The notes under the pieces were generated by a model. The model was not told the origin of the DNA. It did no database searches and saw only the letters and a program-made list of their open reading frames with translations. Shown piece after piece: positions 20,812 through 31,842 of a DNA stretch of 34,557 nucleotides (positions are counted from its first letter, which is position 1; each line of letters starts with the position of its first letter). The position numbers were made by a program, and so were the translations under genes. The DNA comes from Haplosporangium gracile (taxonomy: Eukaryota > Mortierellomycota > Mortierellomycetes > Mortierellales > Mortierellaceae), in NCBI GenBank assembly GCA_015499985.1, contig JAAAUF010000418.1:1-34557 (forward strand). The letters run 5' to 3'.

Positions 20812-23800
20812 TTAAGCCTGCTCGACGTCATCCTCGTGCTCCATCTTGGATGGTTTGCTACTGCTGCTGCCGCTGCCGCTGTTGGCACTCCCGTTCATGA
20901 CAACGGTGGGGCTCGGCACTGCAGGTTCCGTGGTACGGGTAGGGCGCGGCGACAAGGTCACGGGCAGCCCTCCCAAGAACAACAATGGTTCAGACTCGAC
21001 ATCATCTTGACGGCTGCTCTGAACTGCAGCCTGCTCGGTGGCGGTATTGAGCGATCCGCCGGCGTCGTTGTCGGTCTCCATCTCCTCAGACACAACAACA
21101 ACTCCGCTTACTTCGGCTTGGTACACTGTGGGGCATATCCCAGCGATGTAGCCAACAGGGGCGGAGCGCTGCTGCTCAGTTGAGAAGGCCTCGGAGCCGG
21201 CATCGACGCGTATAGGAATCCTGACGGTGGGGCGATCTATCCGTCCTGTTCCCTGAATGCTCTGAGAACTACCATTCCCTGGGACTCCAATAGATGGGTT
21301 CACCGACGCGACTCCTGTGCACCCTTCGGCGGCGACCTCGTCTTGACCGATCGGGGCAGCTTGGTCAAGACCTCCTATTGGCAGCCTCATGGATTCGAGA
21401 GTGCGTATAGGGCAGTAGGCAAAAGCGGAGGCGCCTATAGGGATGTTAAACTTGGTTGAGTCTGTTATCCCCGTTGGTTGCACGGCTTGTTTACCAACAA
21501 GGCGCCGACCGACGACGGGGGTCTCGTAGTCCTGTTCAGGCATCGCCATCATCACCTCTCCAGAGCCGGTGGGGATCGCGGACAAAGTCTTGCGGTAATC
21601 CTGCTCCTGCTGGTATTGCTGTCCGAACTGGTCGACGGCACCCCCGGAACGACGTGGCTCTTGCTGGTCAAACAGACCAAGCTTCTTGGATCCGGCCACG
21701 TCGTCAGAGAGAGTGAGGTTCTCGTGTCCTGGTCCCTGGCCAAAGCCTTCCCACATAAAGCCCATGTGTGGGTCATCTTGACCCGCTTGACCCAACGTGG
21801 GGTTCTTGGTAGGCATCCCACTGGATGGGACTATGCCGCTCGAGCCGTGATCTATGCAAGGTTGATCCATGGCAGTGGGTTGAGAGCCTGGACTAACGAA
21901 CAACGACAATCCACGGGCAGCCTCATCGCCCTCGCCAGAGAGACCGACATTGGTATCCAAGAGGGTGACCTTAGGGGCGACTGTGGCGGCGATGATATTG
22001 CCGGCAGAAGCGGCGGACTCGACACCAGAGAGAAGATCAACCATGACCTGGCTGTTCAAGTGGCGAGCCAAGGCCAAAGCAGTGAGACCGTTCTTGTCCA
22101 CGACAGACATATCAATACCGCGATCCATGAGCTCCTTGACCAAGGCCTGGTACTGGAGAGCGACGGCAAGATGGAGCAAGGTATGGCCAGTGCTGTTGGT
22201 GATCGACAAGCTTTCGACGTTCTTGACGGTGGGCATGTCAAGAGCCTTGAGAGTCTCAATAACCATGTCCTCGAGGCTTGTGAACTGATTGCCGTTGAGG
22301 GAGGACGAACCGTCGAGGTTGCCCTCCAAGAGATCGCTCCAGAGCGTGAACTCGTTGGCGCGGTTGAGGACAGTGTCCAAAGGACCCTCCATACGGGCGG
22401 CAACGCTCAACATGCGCTGCAAGGCCAACTTCATGAGCTCCTTCTCGTTGTCGTCAACATAGGCAAAGGTAGCCTGAGCAGTGGTGGCATCACCAGAGTT
22501 CATGACAAAGACAGCGACGGTCTCGGCCTTGTTGGAAGCGGGGGTGACACACTCGAGCATGTGGTCGCGCTGGGGGATGATGGGAACCAAGTTCTCGCCA
22601 AAGCAAACATAGATGAGCTCGCCAACCTTGAAGCCAGACCCGTGAATGGTAACCAAGGTACCTCCACGGATTGGGCCGCTGTTGGGAGTCATGTGGCTAA
22701 TGAGAGTGATGGTGGGCTGCTGCTGCTGCTCATCCTGAACAATCGATTCGGGGAAGAGAGATATCAATGGATCAGGAGGTGGTGGCGAGGGTATGGTGAA
22801 GGGAATGTCAGTGTTGTCAATAAAGTCCTCCATCTCTGGACTGGACGACCATTCAACGGGCGAATCCAGGAGGGAGTTGGGGGGCGATGGTATTTGGTGG
22901 TGTTGCCCTATAGGACTACTCCCAAGTTTGGTTCTCGATTCCTTTTTCGATTTCGAGGTCACAGATTTGACAACGCTGCGGACGGACGATCCCTGATCCT
23001 GGAGGGGCTGATCGGGGTTTCCCTGGGCCTTGGTGGCGGCAGCGAGAGCACGCGAGGCGACTCTGTTCTTGTTCTGGTGGTAGAACATCAGGGGAAGGGT
23101 GACATGGGACGCGATCGAAATGTCCGACTGGGAGTCGAAGCGAATGACGAAACCCTCCTTCTCCTTCTTGTGTCCGCAGTAGCAGTTGATCTTGAACTGA
23201 ATGTTGGCAACACCCGATCGGAAACTGATCAACGCATCGCCATTGTCAGTACGGTGCAGCTCAGGGAGCATATGCATAATCTATATGAGCGAAAGATATA
23301 AAGGAGGAAGATGAGTTAGAAACCACTATTCCTCCAGGGGACCTGGACTAATACGCTTTCGTCGGCACAACGCCGATTGTTGCTTGTAGTAAGAAAGATT
23401 CTGGAGAAATGACCTATGATGGGCGTAGTTACAAAATTCAAAAGAACATAGTATATTGAAACACGTACTCTGCTCTCGGTTTGGTCGAGCTTGGCAGACA
23501 TGCGACGGGCACAACGGAGACAGGCCTCCTTCTCCTCCTGCCAGTTGTTGGAGGGACACTGAAGAGTGGCGGCAATGTCAATGATACGCTTGGTGGCCAT
23601 TTCCTCAGGCGACATGACCTTGTCGGGCTGGGAGAAGAAGAGATCTTTGGGTAGACGCGCAAAGTCGTAGACGTTGATGAGATTGTTGTTGTGATCGACG
23701 ATGGAGAGTTCCACGTAGATGATAGTCTCGATACGGAGACGGTCCTCGATCTGGGTAGGCACATACTCCTGCAGCTCCTTCTTGAAGACGTGGGTCTTGA

Positions 23801-24504
23801 CGTTCAAGCGATGGGTGACCGTTGGCTTGTTAAAACTGTTGTATTTTTGGGGGAATAGAAAGTTGTTGTAGTTGTTTGTCGTTGATGGTGGTGGTGGTTG
23901 TTTGGTAATTGTTGTGGGATATTTGTTGCCGTTATTGTTGTTTGTGAGATGGTGAGTGAAGAGAATGGAGAAGAGGAGGACAATAGTAAAGCGACAGACA
24001 AAAACGTAAAAAGGTAAAAGGTTAGTATCAAAAATAGAACCGTTGTTCCCTGAAAGACAAGCAGGGTGTGATTTGACCAAGCAAAGTGAAGGTGAGCATA
24101 TCGATCGCATAGCATACGTCAAGAGACTACTTGCCTAGAGAGGGTGTCGTTGAGGGAGAAGAGCAAGGCGTTGTTCCACTCGGGAGACGCCAACTGGTTC
24201 TTTTTTAACTCGCTCATCGATGCATCCTGTCCACAATGATATATGTGTAGATAACAATGAATAAGAGTATGAGTGTCTACTTCTTCTTCTTCTTCCTGCT
24301 TACTTGATTGCTGTTGTCGAGTGTTCGTTGTCATAGATGTGTTGTCAAAGTATATTGAAGGAGAGAGAAGAGAGCGAGAGAGCGAAGTGAAGTGAGAAAG
24401 AGAGAGTGAGTTACCTCGTGGTGGTGATGGAGGAAGGAGGTGTCAAAGACGGACAGATCCGACTGGCCGAGGGCCTGAAAGAGATTAGAGGAGTGTGGAG
24501 GCAT
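20812..24504 (-). CDS. MGA2: MGA2/SPT23-like transcription regulator with IPT/TIG domain and ankyrin repeats (1005 aa, 4 exons)
   Basis: Exons 24504-24415, 24226-24135, 23835-23469 and 23280-20812; 3018 nt including TAA, in phase throughout. Intron 2 (24134-23836) has a GC donor (AG|GCAAGT); the nearby GT donor leads to an immediate stop. The start MPPHSSNLFQ is the first in-frame ATG in the open stretch before exon 1's donor. The region at about 212-231 (FKINCYCGHKKEKEGFVIRF) is the conserved Cys/His-containing block of fungal Mga2/Spt23 proteins. An IPT/TIG domain spans about 372-459 (TPNSGPIRGGTLVTIHGSGF), and ankyrin-type repeats lie at about 547-602 (GHTLLHLAVALQYQALVKEL). In yeast this family controls lipid-desaturase and hypoxic genes from an ER-anchored precursor. 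Here the C-terminal 400 residues are low complexity with no membrane helix, so ER anchoring is not supported. The gene is divergent from the O-fucosyltransferase gene. Confidence 0.85.
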
Positions 24505-27500
24505 AGGAAGGGAAGGAGAGCTTTTTCAGGATGGTGGTAATGTGAGTGTGAGTGAAGGAAAGGGAAAGAGACAGTAAAGGTAGAGATGGAAGTGGAAGTG
24601 GAAGTGGGGGATGAGAGTGGTCCACTGATGGGTTGAAAGAGAGGAAGAGAGGGTGCGGAGGATGGAGGGAAAAGAGGTAAGGGGAAAGAGAAGAGAAGAG
24701 AAGAGAGAGTGTGTGAAGTAAAGAAGAGGCACCTTTAGACACAGACATAGACACACACACACACACTCACACACACACCAGCCACATACAGACGGCGCAA
24801 CTCCCTTCAAGAACAATACACCCTTTGCCTCGGACAAAGACAAAGACAAACAAAGTCATCAAAGGGGCACAAAGGGGAGCTTAGTCCTCTATCCCTATGA
24901 GGTCAATTGGGATATGCGATCCCCGCTCTGTCCTTCTGCCCGGCTGTTTCTCTTCCCGCCGTCCTTTGGTTGGTCCCATTTCTTGTCTGAAGGGAAACCC
25001 ATCCTACCGAGAGTTTTTTTAGTCTCCAATCGTAAGTGCTGCGTTGGATCAATTGGAGCAATCCCTAATTGACCATAATAGCGATATCTAATTGAAAATT
25101 TGGCATCATGTGACTATACTCTCGAAATTGATTTAAAAAAAATGCCCGAATTACACGTACCCATCGATATTTAGCGCAGCGTAGCAATATCCTGCATCTA
25201 ACTCGGATTCAAAGCGTCTAAAGTTATTCAGTTGTTCACAAAGCCTCTTGATCTTTCGTCGGGGCCGATCTTTTCAGTTAGAGAACTGCATTCGTTTTCC
25301 ACGTCATCGTCGATGTAGAACGTGGTAGAATGGATGGAAGACTACAAAAAAAAGCGCGTAAGTATAACTTAACAATAGCGAAAAAAAAGAAAAAAAAGAA
25401 AAAAATTCTCCAGTGTACGTGTAGACATAGTAGCACAGATAAAATCGACAATGGTAAATGTGTGGTCGGAAAGATGACAGGTGCCACTGTCTTGAGGGAA
25501 GGAAAGGCCAATTCACCTCAGATCCAAGTAAACTCCAAGTTATGTGATCGCTTGATCCAGTCTCAGAAAATCAAGCAAACGATCTGCTTCAAACAAAGAG
25601 CAGCAAGACGATTTTTATGATGGAGTACTGCCGCGCGCATGGTGCATCATGAGTTCGATAGTGATTCCTTGGGCAGATGTACTCCCTCGATTCAAATATG
25701 AATCAGAGGACGAATGGGCTAAATAAAACAAAAAAAGGTATGCAGTGATATCTATACGCGCCTTTTGTTTTTTTTTGCTTTGTTTTTTTTTTAAAGTGTG
25801 ATATTCCTTGTAAGTGGAGCAGTCCTTGTCCTCTTGTCATATTCTTGTTTGCAACTCACGTCTATTCGGTTCTGGAAAGATCATTATTCGGATCTCGCTC
25901 AAGGTATAAGACATGGGTGGCGTTGGAATAGGGACATCATGGACAAGGAACTCTTTTTTTGTCCCTCCTCAGGGGCATCTTGGTTTAACGGACTGACGAT
26001 AAACGAACGAGATGATTACAGATTGTCGGATTGATCAATAGATTTTGGACAATTGAATAAATCTACTCAGGACTTTAAATCGATGCTGGGAAATCCTCGC
26101 TAGCCACCCCTCTTTGTCATGGTAATAAAAGATGCATTTAACAAAGAGAACGATGTTTCCGCACGTCTGGCCCTAGTTAATGTCACTATCGATATGGCAA
26201 GGACACGAGAAGTCTTCAGGATTCAGATGAACTTTATGCACTCAAACTCGATCCTAATCAGACTCACTCGCCCATGCCTGAAAATCTCTTATGCAATGAG
26301 GTCACTGCCCTCAGGAGAGAGAAGTAGAGAAGAAACACGTTGAGCACTACAGGAGCAAAAATACATATATTCCTTGGATGTGTGAGAATTCTTGTCCTAC
26401 TAACAGGCAGGGTGCTGGAATGTTCCCTACTCGGAGAATAGTCAACTCCAAAGGGGGCGTGGGGCGGAGCCAGGGTCAGTAGCAGTTTCAAGGCTACCTC
26501 TCCTCGTGTATTTTTACACCAGTCGTCTCCTCATTTTCTTTTACCACTTCTTCACTCCTTTCTCCCAAATTTTCTATACGGTATATCAGCTAGTTCTACT
26601 TCTGTCTTCTGCTTCCCTCCCGCTTATCTCTTATTTGTTACATGTGTGGACAATCAATGGTTAAAGAAGAAGAGTGCTTCCCCATCAACCATTCTCATGC
26701 AGTAGTCTTGTTTATGGATGCCCTATGATAGATGTGCTTTACCCTCTTCACTCCAGTCAATGCGTTTCTCAATTACCATTTTCCTTCTCACCCGTGTTTT
26801 GTGATACCTACCATGGGTCCTTATCTTATTTTAGGCACCTGAACAATGCACCGTCTCCTTGAAATAGGACGATGGCTGTCTTGTCTTTCTCTCCCCCTTT
26901 TCCGGGCTAAATATGATATCAAAATTGAGAGCATAAAAAAAACAAGGATTCATGTCAACACCATACATTTTGTTTGTCGCACTGTTCTTATTGTTTCTCA
27001 GGGACAAATTATCCGCCTCTTTCTCATACAGACAAACAAAGAGAGGAGGCAAAAGAAAAAGAGACAGACGCGCGGGAGGATAGGATGGATGAGCAGGAGG
27101 AGGTATCGAGGGCTTTTTTTTTTTTCGCGCTCACTTTTGGTTTTTGTCTCCCTTCTTTTTCGATTACTACTCTTTTTTTTTTGTTACCATTCCATGGGGA
27201 ATGACGAGACAGATAGAGTGGGAGGCATTTTGTAAACTGTTTCATGGTTAACTTTTATCCACGAACTACTGAGAAAACAGAACATGCCATTGTACAAACA
27301 GCAGCAGCTAAAAAAGCGGGGTCAACGAGGAAAACACACATACACACACGAGCACAATAAAAGGCAAAAATCTGGTAACTGAGCTGGCCACCAGTTCGTC
27401 AAATAACGACGTCGGTTTCTTTGTTTCTTTTTCTTACCATTCATTGCCTCTCTTTCCTGTTTTCTTCATTTCTTTCCTCATTCCTCCCTAAATTCTTGCC

Positions 27501-27687
27501 ACTTTTTGTCCATTCCTCTGCTCCTTCTTGACCTTCCACTTCTTTCTTCTTCTTCCATTACTGTTCGTTCCTTCCTTCATCCTTGCATCCATTGTTAGAA
27601 TTCAATTGCTTCCTCTTATTTCTCTTTCCTCCCTCCTATCATCTCCCCTCTTATCCTTAATACCTTAATTCAAAGCCCTTCGAAGAA
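24505..27687. other. 3.2 kb divergent intergenic region
   Basis: From 24505 to about 24850 the minus strand is CT-rich (promoter/5'UTR side of the MGA2-like gene), including an (AC)n microsatellite at 24751-24779. From about 27400 to 27687 the plus strand is CT-rich (promoter/5'UTR side of the fucosyltransferase gene). The middle, 25000-27300, has A/T homopolymers and only short frames. Plus-strand frames at 25798-26034 and 26119-26343 look less repetitive than the rest, but I recognise nothing in them and no splice model joins them convincingly. Confidence 0.5.
24751..24779. repeat. (AC)n microsatellite
   Basis: A near-perfect AC repeat with one CTC interruption, 5' of the MGA2-like gene. 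Confidence 0.9.
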
Positions 27688-29928
27688 ATGTCTCGACACA
27701 CGGACCACTCATCGTCCGACGACGACGAATCGCCCATCTACCAAGCCCATCCTCCCGCCTACCAAGCGCACACATACACTCACCCGCACACTTTCCCCAT
27801 CGCACATTCACACTCCATCACCATCAACTCATCAGCCCTTTCGCCCTCTACTTCTTCTCTCTCCTTAATCTCACCCATACTCTCCCCCTCCTCTTCCCAG
27901 TCCAAGAAAAAGTCCCTCCAGGTGACATGGCATCCTTCCGTGAACCAGCTTCAGGCTGAGAAGCGCAATCGCCGGACAGCATTGCTCCTGGCGGTCCTTC
28001 TCTGCTTCTCCTCTGTAACGCTCCTCCTTTTCCTCTTTTCCGGTTGTGATATCGCTACGGGTCATTGCCAACAACTCCGTAAATCTGAATTCAATTCGTC
28101 AAATAAGAACAACGCTGGAGCGTCGTCTCATGGACGGAAACGACTGCCGACGCCGGCAGCAGGGACGATGTATGGTGGAGAGGCATGGATGATGGACCAA
28201 GACGGCCTTGTGGCCGGACCTGGCAGGTCCAGGTCTGGAGGAAATGGGAAGGTTTGGAACCTGTATGGACGCCCTGCGGGTCCTTCTTCGTGGAAGAATG
28301 ACAAGAGCTCACAAGATTTGGCGGCTGTCGACCGAGGTGACGTGTCTGGCGGAGGTGATGAGCAGGAGGACTACATGGATTCGGATGGGATGGGTGTTGA
28401 TAGCAACATCGATGACGAAGAAGGGAGCGATGCCGACGAATTTTTTGAGGACGACGAGTACGAGTTGGATGGTGATAGTGAGGGTGATGATGATGAGGAT
28501 GCGAGCGAGGATGAAGACGACTTTCTGCCGGGTTTGACACCTGGCGCAACACCTCACGAGGCATATATCGACATCTGGAACGAGGGCAGCGACATTCTCT
28601 CAGAGGAGGACTTCCTGGAACTGGAGGAGGACTACCACTCGGTAGTAAAGACAGGAGGACCTCGACAACAGTCGCTTGGCCGCAGCCTGAATCCCAACAC
28701 GAACTACATGACCTACCTCCCTTATGCCGGCCTGACCAACCAATTCTATGGCATGCTTCGTGCCATCATGGTCGCCAAATCTTTGGGCAGAACCTTGATC
28801 CTCCCTCCAATTACCGCCTCGAGTAATGACAATTCTAAGCAGAACCAACCCTGGTCCGACTACTTTGATCTCGACACCTTCATGCAGCTCACCGGAGTGG
28901 ACGTTGTTGAGCTCAAGAACCTGCGTCAGGCCGACAGACTCAGTGCGATGGAGAGTCTAAACTGCCACATCACCTGCGGATTTGGATCGTTGCGACCCTT
29001 GGATTTCACGGCGAAGGAGTTCTTGAGGCAGTGGAAGTTTGACCTGTCGATGACCCAGCTCGAGATCGAGACGACAGAGTTCAATGAACTTGTGCCAGCG
29101 CTCCGGAGTCAGGAGAACGAGCAGTTGTTGTGCATCACCAATGGGTACAAGATTGCAGTCCCCAAGAAGGAGGAGTGGGATTTGTATGGGCGGTACTTTT
29201 ATTTCAACCCTGCAGTCGACCGATATTTTTCTGCAGCTCTGGATAAGCTGAACGCCAGAAATCATCTGCAGCAACAACAGCGTCTCCACAAGTCTGAGCA
29301 GGGCAGGAACCTGCAGCAACAGGAGGAATCTTTGGGCTCCGACGAAGAGAATCAACAAAAACAACAACAACAACGTCGAAACAATTTTGACCAGAGTGTC
29401 AATACTAATGACCAATCTTATGAACGCATGAACAGCGCCCTCTCCACCAACATTCACCACTACAACGCTAATAACAATAACAATGCAGCAACACCCAATT
29501 CTCACGGCGTCGTCCCTCCTCACGGCTCCTTTATCTCTATCCACGCCCGGCGCGGGGACTTTATCGAATACTGCCAACAACAGTTTCCACACGCACTCTC
29601 ATCCTGTCTACCAACAACCCAAGAGCTGGCCTCGAAGCTAAATGACCTTTTGGTATCCGACCCCAGTCTCCGAGGTCTACCCGTGTATGTTTCTACGAAC
29701 GAGGACCGATCTGAGGAACTGGCCGAGTTCCGGTCGATGGGCTGGCAGGTGCTGGAGGACTCCTTCTTGGGGGCGAGCGAGAGGCTGGGAGTGTTTGGGC
29801 CAATGATCATGGACCAGGTGTTTATGGCGCAAGCGCAGACACTGATCGGTGTCCGGACAAGTTCTTTTTCTAGAGTCGGTGCTTACCGCCAGGAGGACTG
29901 GTATAGGCGCCGTGCTGTCCTAATGTGA
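27688..29928 (+). CDS. GDP-fucose protein O-fucosyltransferase-family type II membrane protein (746 aa)
   Basis: Single exon from ATG 27688 to TGA 29926-29928. A cytosolic Ser/His/Pro-rich tail precedes a membrane helix at about 97-119 (TALLLAVLLCFSSVTLLLFLF), giving a Golgi/ER type II topology. A long stem follows, with a strongly acidic stretch at about 215-285. The catalytic part begins near 343 with PYAGLTNQFYGMLRAIMVAK and LGRTLILPP, the N-terminal signature of the O-FucT fold. HARRGDF at 619-625 corresponds to the HxRRxDF donor-binding motif, and the C-terminal GVRTSSFSRVGAYRQ (721-735) is the family's third conserved block. A Gln/Asn-rich insert at about 525-610 interrupts the catalytic domain just before HARRGDF. 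The acceptor substrate cannot be read from sequence. A T23 tract follows the stop. The next gene starts 217 bp downstream. Confidence 0.85.
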   Translation: MSRHTDHSSSDDDESPIYQAHPPAYQAHTYTHPHTFPIAHSHSITINSSALSPSTSSLSLISPILSPSSSQSKKKSLQVTWHPSVNQLQAEKRNRRTALLLAVLLCFSSVTLLLFLFSGCDIATGHCQQLRKSEFNSSNKNNAGASSHGRKRLPTPAAGTMYGGEAWMMDQDGLVAGPGRSRSGGNGKVWNLYGRPAGPSSWKNDKSSQDLAAVDRGDVSGGGDEQEDYMDSDGMGVDSNIDDEEGSDADEFFEDDEYELDGDSEGDDDEDASEDEDDFLPGLTPGATPHEAYIDIWNEGSDILSEEDFLELEEDYHSVVKTGGPRQQSLGRSLNPNTNYMTYLPYAGLTNQFYGMLRAIMVAKSLGRTLILPPITASSNDNSKQNQPWSDYFDLDTFMQLTGVDVVELKNLRQADRLSAMESLNCHITCGFGSLRPLDFTAKEFLRQWKFDLSMTQLEIETTEFNELVPALRSQENEQLLCITNGYKIAVPKKEEWDLYGRYFYFNPAVDRYFSAALDKLNARNHLQQQQRLHKSEQGRNLQQQEESLGSDEENQQKQQQQRRNNFDQSVNTNDQSYERMNSALSTNIHHYNANNNNNAATPNSHGVVPPHGSFISIHARRGDFIEYCQQQFPHALSSCLPTTQELASKLNDLLVSDPSLRGLPVYVSTNEDRSEELAEFRSMGWQVLEDSFLGASERLGVFGPMIMDQVFMAQAQTLIGVRTSSFSRVGAYRQEDWYRRRAVLM

Positions 29929-29941
29929 TTGTTTGACCAAC

Positions 29942-29964
29942 TTTTTTTTTTTTTTTTTTTTTTT
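29942..29964. repeat. T23 homopolymer
   Basis: An uninterrupted run of 23 T just after the stop codon of the fucosyltransferase gene. Confidence 0.95.
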
Positions 29965-30145
29965 GTTTGTTTCACATAATTGTTACCTTTTTACCCATAA
30001 TTTTTTTTCCTTGTTCCACATAAAGTTGACCATTTGCCACCAAATTTATATTTCATCCGACAGTCACCTTTCGCTTTGTCAGTTTCCGAAGTTTTTATTT
30101 TGGTTCTGATCGTTGCAAATCGCATTCTTCATAAACCAACACATT

Positions 30146-31492
30146 ATGTTCAGACTCTCGACCTGCAGCAGAGGAGCCAAGACGGCATCCTCCCTCTTCA
30201 ACACCTCAATAGCATCAACCTCAACTTCACACATCCATCCCGCCGTCGCGCAGATCAGATGCTACGCAAGACCACCCAAACCCTCTTCATTCCAACACCA
30301 TCAACAACCAACCGCGCAAAAGACAACCTTCAACAGCACAAACTCCACAACCGCCCGCGCACCCAAATCCTCAACAACCTCAAACATTATCACCTTCCTT
30401 GCCGCTTCCTCCATTGGCATCGGCGCATATCTTTACCAATGGAACCAACACCGCTCCTCCTCCGGCGTCCTCTCTAGCAATCCTTTCTTTGACTTCTTCT
30501 CTTCCTCCTCCCCAGAAACGCTCACCACTGAGAAATGGACTCCCATTCAATTAACAAAAATCTCAAGAGTTTCCGAACACACCTCCCTTTTCGAATTCCA
30601 ACTCCCTGCCCCCTGTACGATCCCTATCAGTTCTGCGATCTATGTCAAGGATGATCAGATTCAAGCCATGAGAGCTTACACGCCTGTACATTCGACCGAG
30701 TCGGAACAGGGGACAGTTCAGTTGTTGATCAAGCGGTATAGTGAGGGTCAAGTGTCGAGGTTTATGCATGATGCCAAGGAGGGGCAGAAGATTGAGATGC
30801 GGGGACCAGTATTGATTTGGCCTGGCGGGCGGGAAGATCTGAAGCAATGGGATGAGATCGGCATGGTAAGCCCCCCTCCCCCTTCACGCGTCAATGCCTT
30901 TGTTTCTGTGTTTCGCGTTTTGGTGCTTGCTTTTTACTTTCACTGACCTGCCCATATTGTTGTTTCTTACATATAGATTGCGGGAGGAACAGGAATCACG
31001 GCGTTTATGCCAATCATTCACTCGGCATTGACGAACCCCGACAAGAAGGTCAAGATCTCGCTACTCTTTGCCTCCCAATCGCCCGAAGAACTCTACTTCA
31101 AGGAAGAACTCGACTATCTCGTCAAGACCTTTCCCAACCAACTCCGCGTGTCCTACACCATTGACAAAGTCTCCGCTACTTCTGAGACTACTGCCACTGC
31201 TGCTCCTACCAAGTGGGAAGGTCATGTTGGATACGTGAATCAGGGAATGCTTCAAGGACTGTTGCCGTCACCCAAGAAGGCGATCACACAGGGAGATGTT
31301 TCAGGTAGTCAGAACAAGGAGCAGGAGAGGGCAGGAGGAGAGGAGAAGAAGTCGATTGTGTTGGTGTGTGGGCCAGAGAGTATGGTCAACCATGTTGCGG
31401 GCGCTCGTGGTATGAGTGGACAGGAGCCCATCCGTGGGGTGTTGGGCGCAATGGGATACCAGAGAGAGCAGGTCTTCCGCTTCCCCAATTAA
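30146..31492 (+). CDS. Mitochondrial NADH-cytochrome b5 reductase-like FAD protein (411 aa, 2 exons)
   Basis: Exons 30146-30865 and 30977-31492, phase 0, with a 111-nt GT-AG intron. The N-terminus is Ser/Thr/Arg-rich without acidic residues and reads as a mitochondrial presequence (ending near IRCYAR, about 37-42). A membrane helix lies at about 80-98 (NIITFLAASSIGIGAYLYQW). The FAD domain carries Arg-Ala-Tyr-Thr-Pro-Val at 176-181 (the RxYTxx flavin motif) and GQVSRF (GxxS). The NAD(P)H domain opens with IAGGTGITAF (241-250) and closes with VCGPESM (V370-P373). This fits the FNR/cytochrome b5 reductase family. Mcr1-like (electron transfer to b5) and Cyc2-like (cytochrome c maturation) members are both possible. 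The third residue after GGTGIT is not the usual Pro-containing pattern (TA instead of TP). The ATG at 30146 is preferred to an upstream one because it gives the presequence directly. Confidence 0.82.
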
Positions 31493-31721
31493 GGAAGACT
31501 TTTTTTTATTCAGAATTGATTGAGTAAATATTTCATGTAATTTGACACATTTTGAATACCAAAGCTGGGGTGACGTAGAAAACGGTCACTTAGTGGCCAA
31601 CTCCAAACAAGGAATTTGTTTCGCAGGCAAGTTAAAAAGACGAGAGTCGTCAGAGAGCTTTGCTTCTTTTTCTCACACACGAAAAAAAAACTCTCCACCA
31701 CCAGCATAAGAACACATAACA

Positions 31722-31811
31722 ATGCCATACAGGAAGCGCGTGCCCGAGTTCCAGGCCGTCATCATGGCTGGCTACGGAAACGGGTAATTTGTCATGCAGG
31801 GAGGGATGTAC

Positions 31812-31842
<31 letters not shown>

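Noticed and set aside
21478..23301. 607-codon plus-strand open frame
   Set aside because: It lies exactly antisense to the long last exon of the MGA2-like gene, whose domains are recognisable. The antisense frame has no motif and is explained by codon composition.
25798..26343. Two plus-strand frames of 74-78 codons in the large divergent intergenic region
   Set aside because: Composition is not obviously low complexity, but there is no recognisable motif, start context or splice model, so I left them uncalled.
28957..29592. 211-codon minus-strand frame
   Set aside because: It is a shadow of the O-fucosyltransferase catalytic region in the opposite strand.
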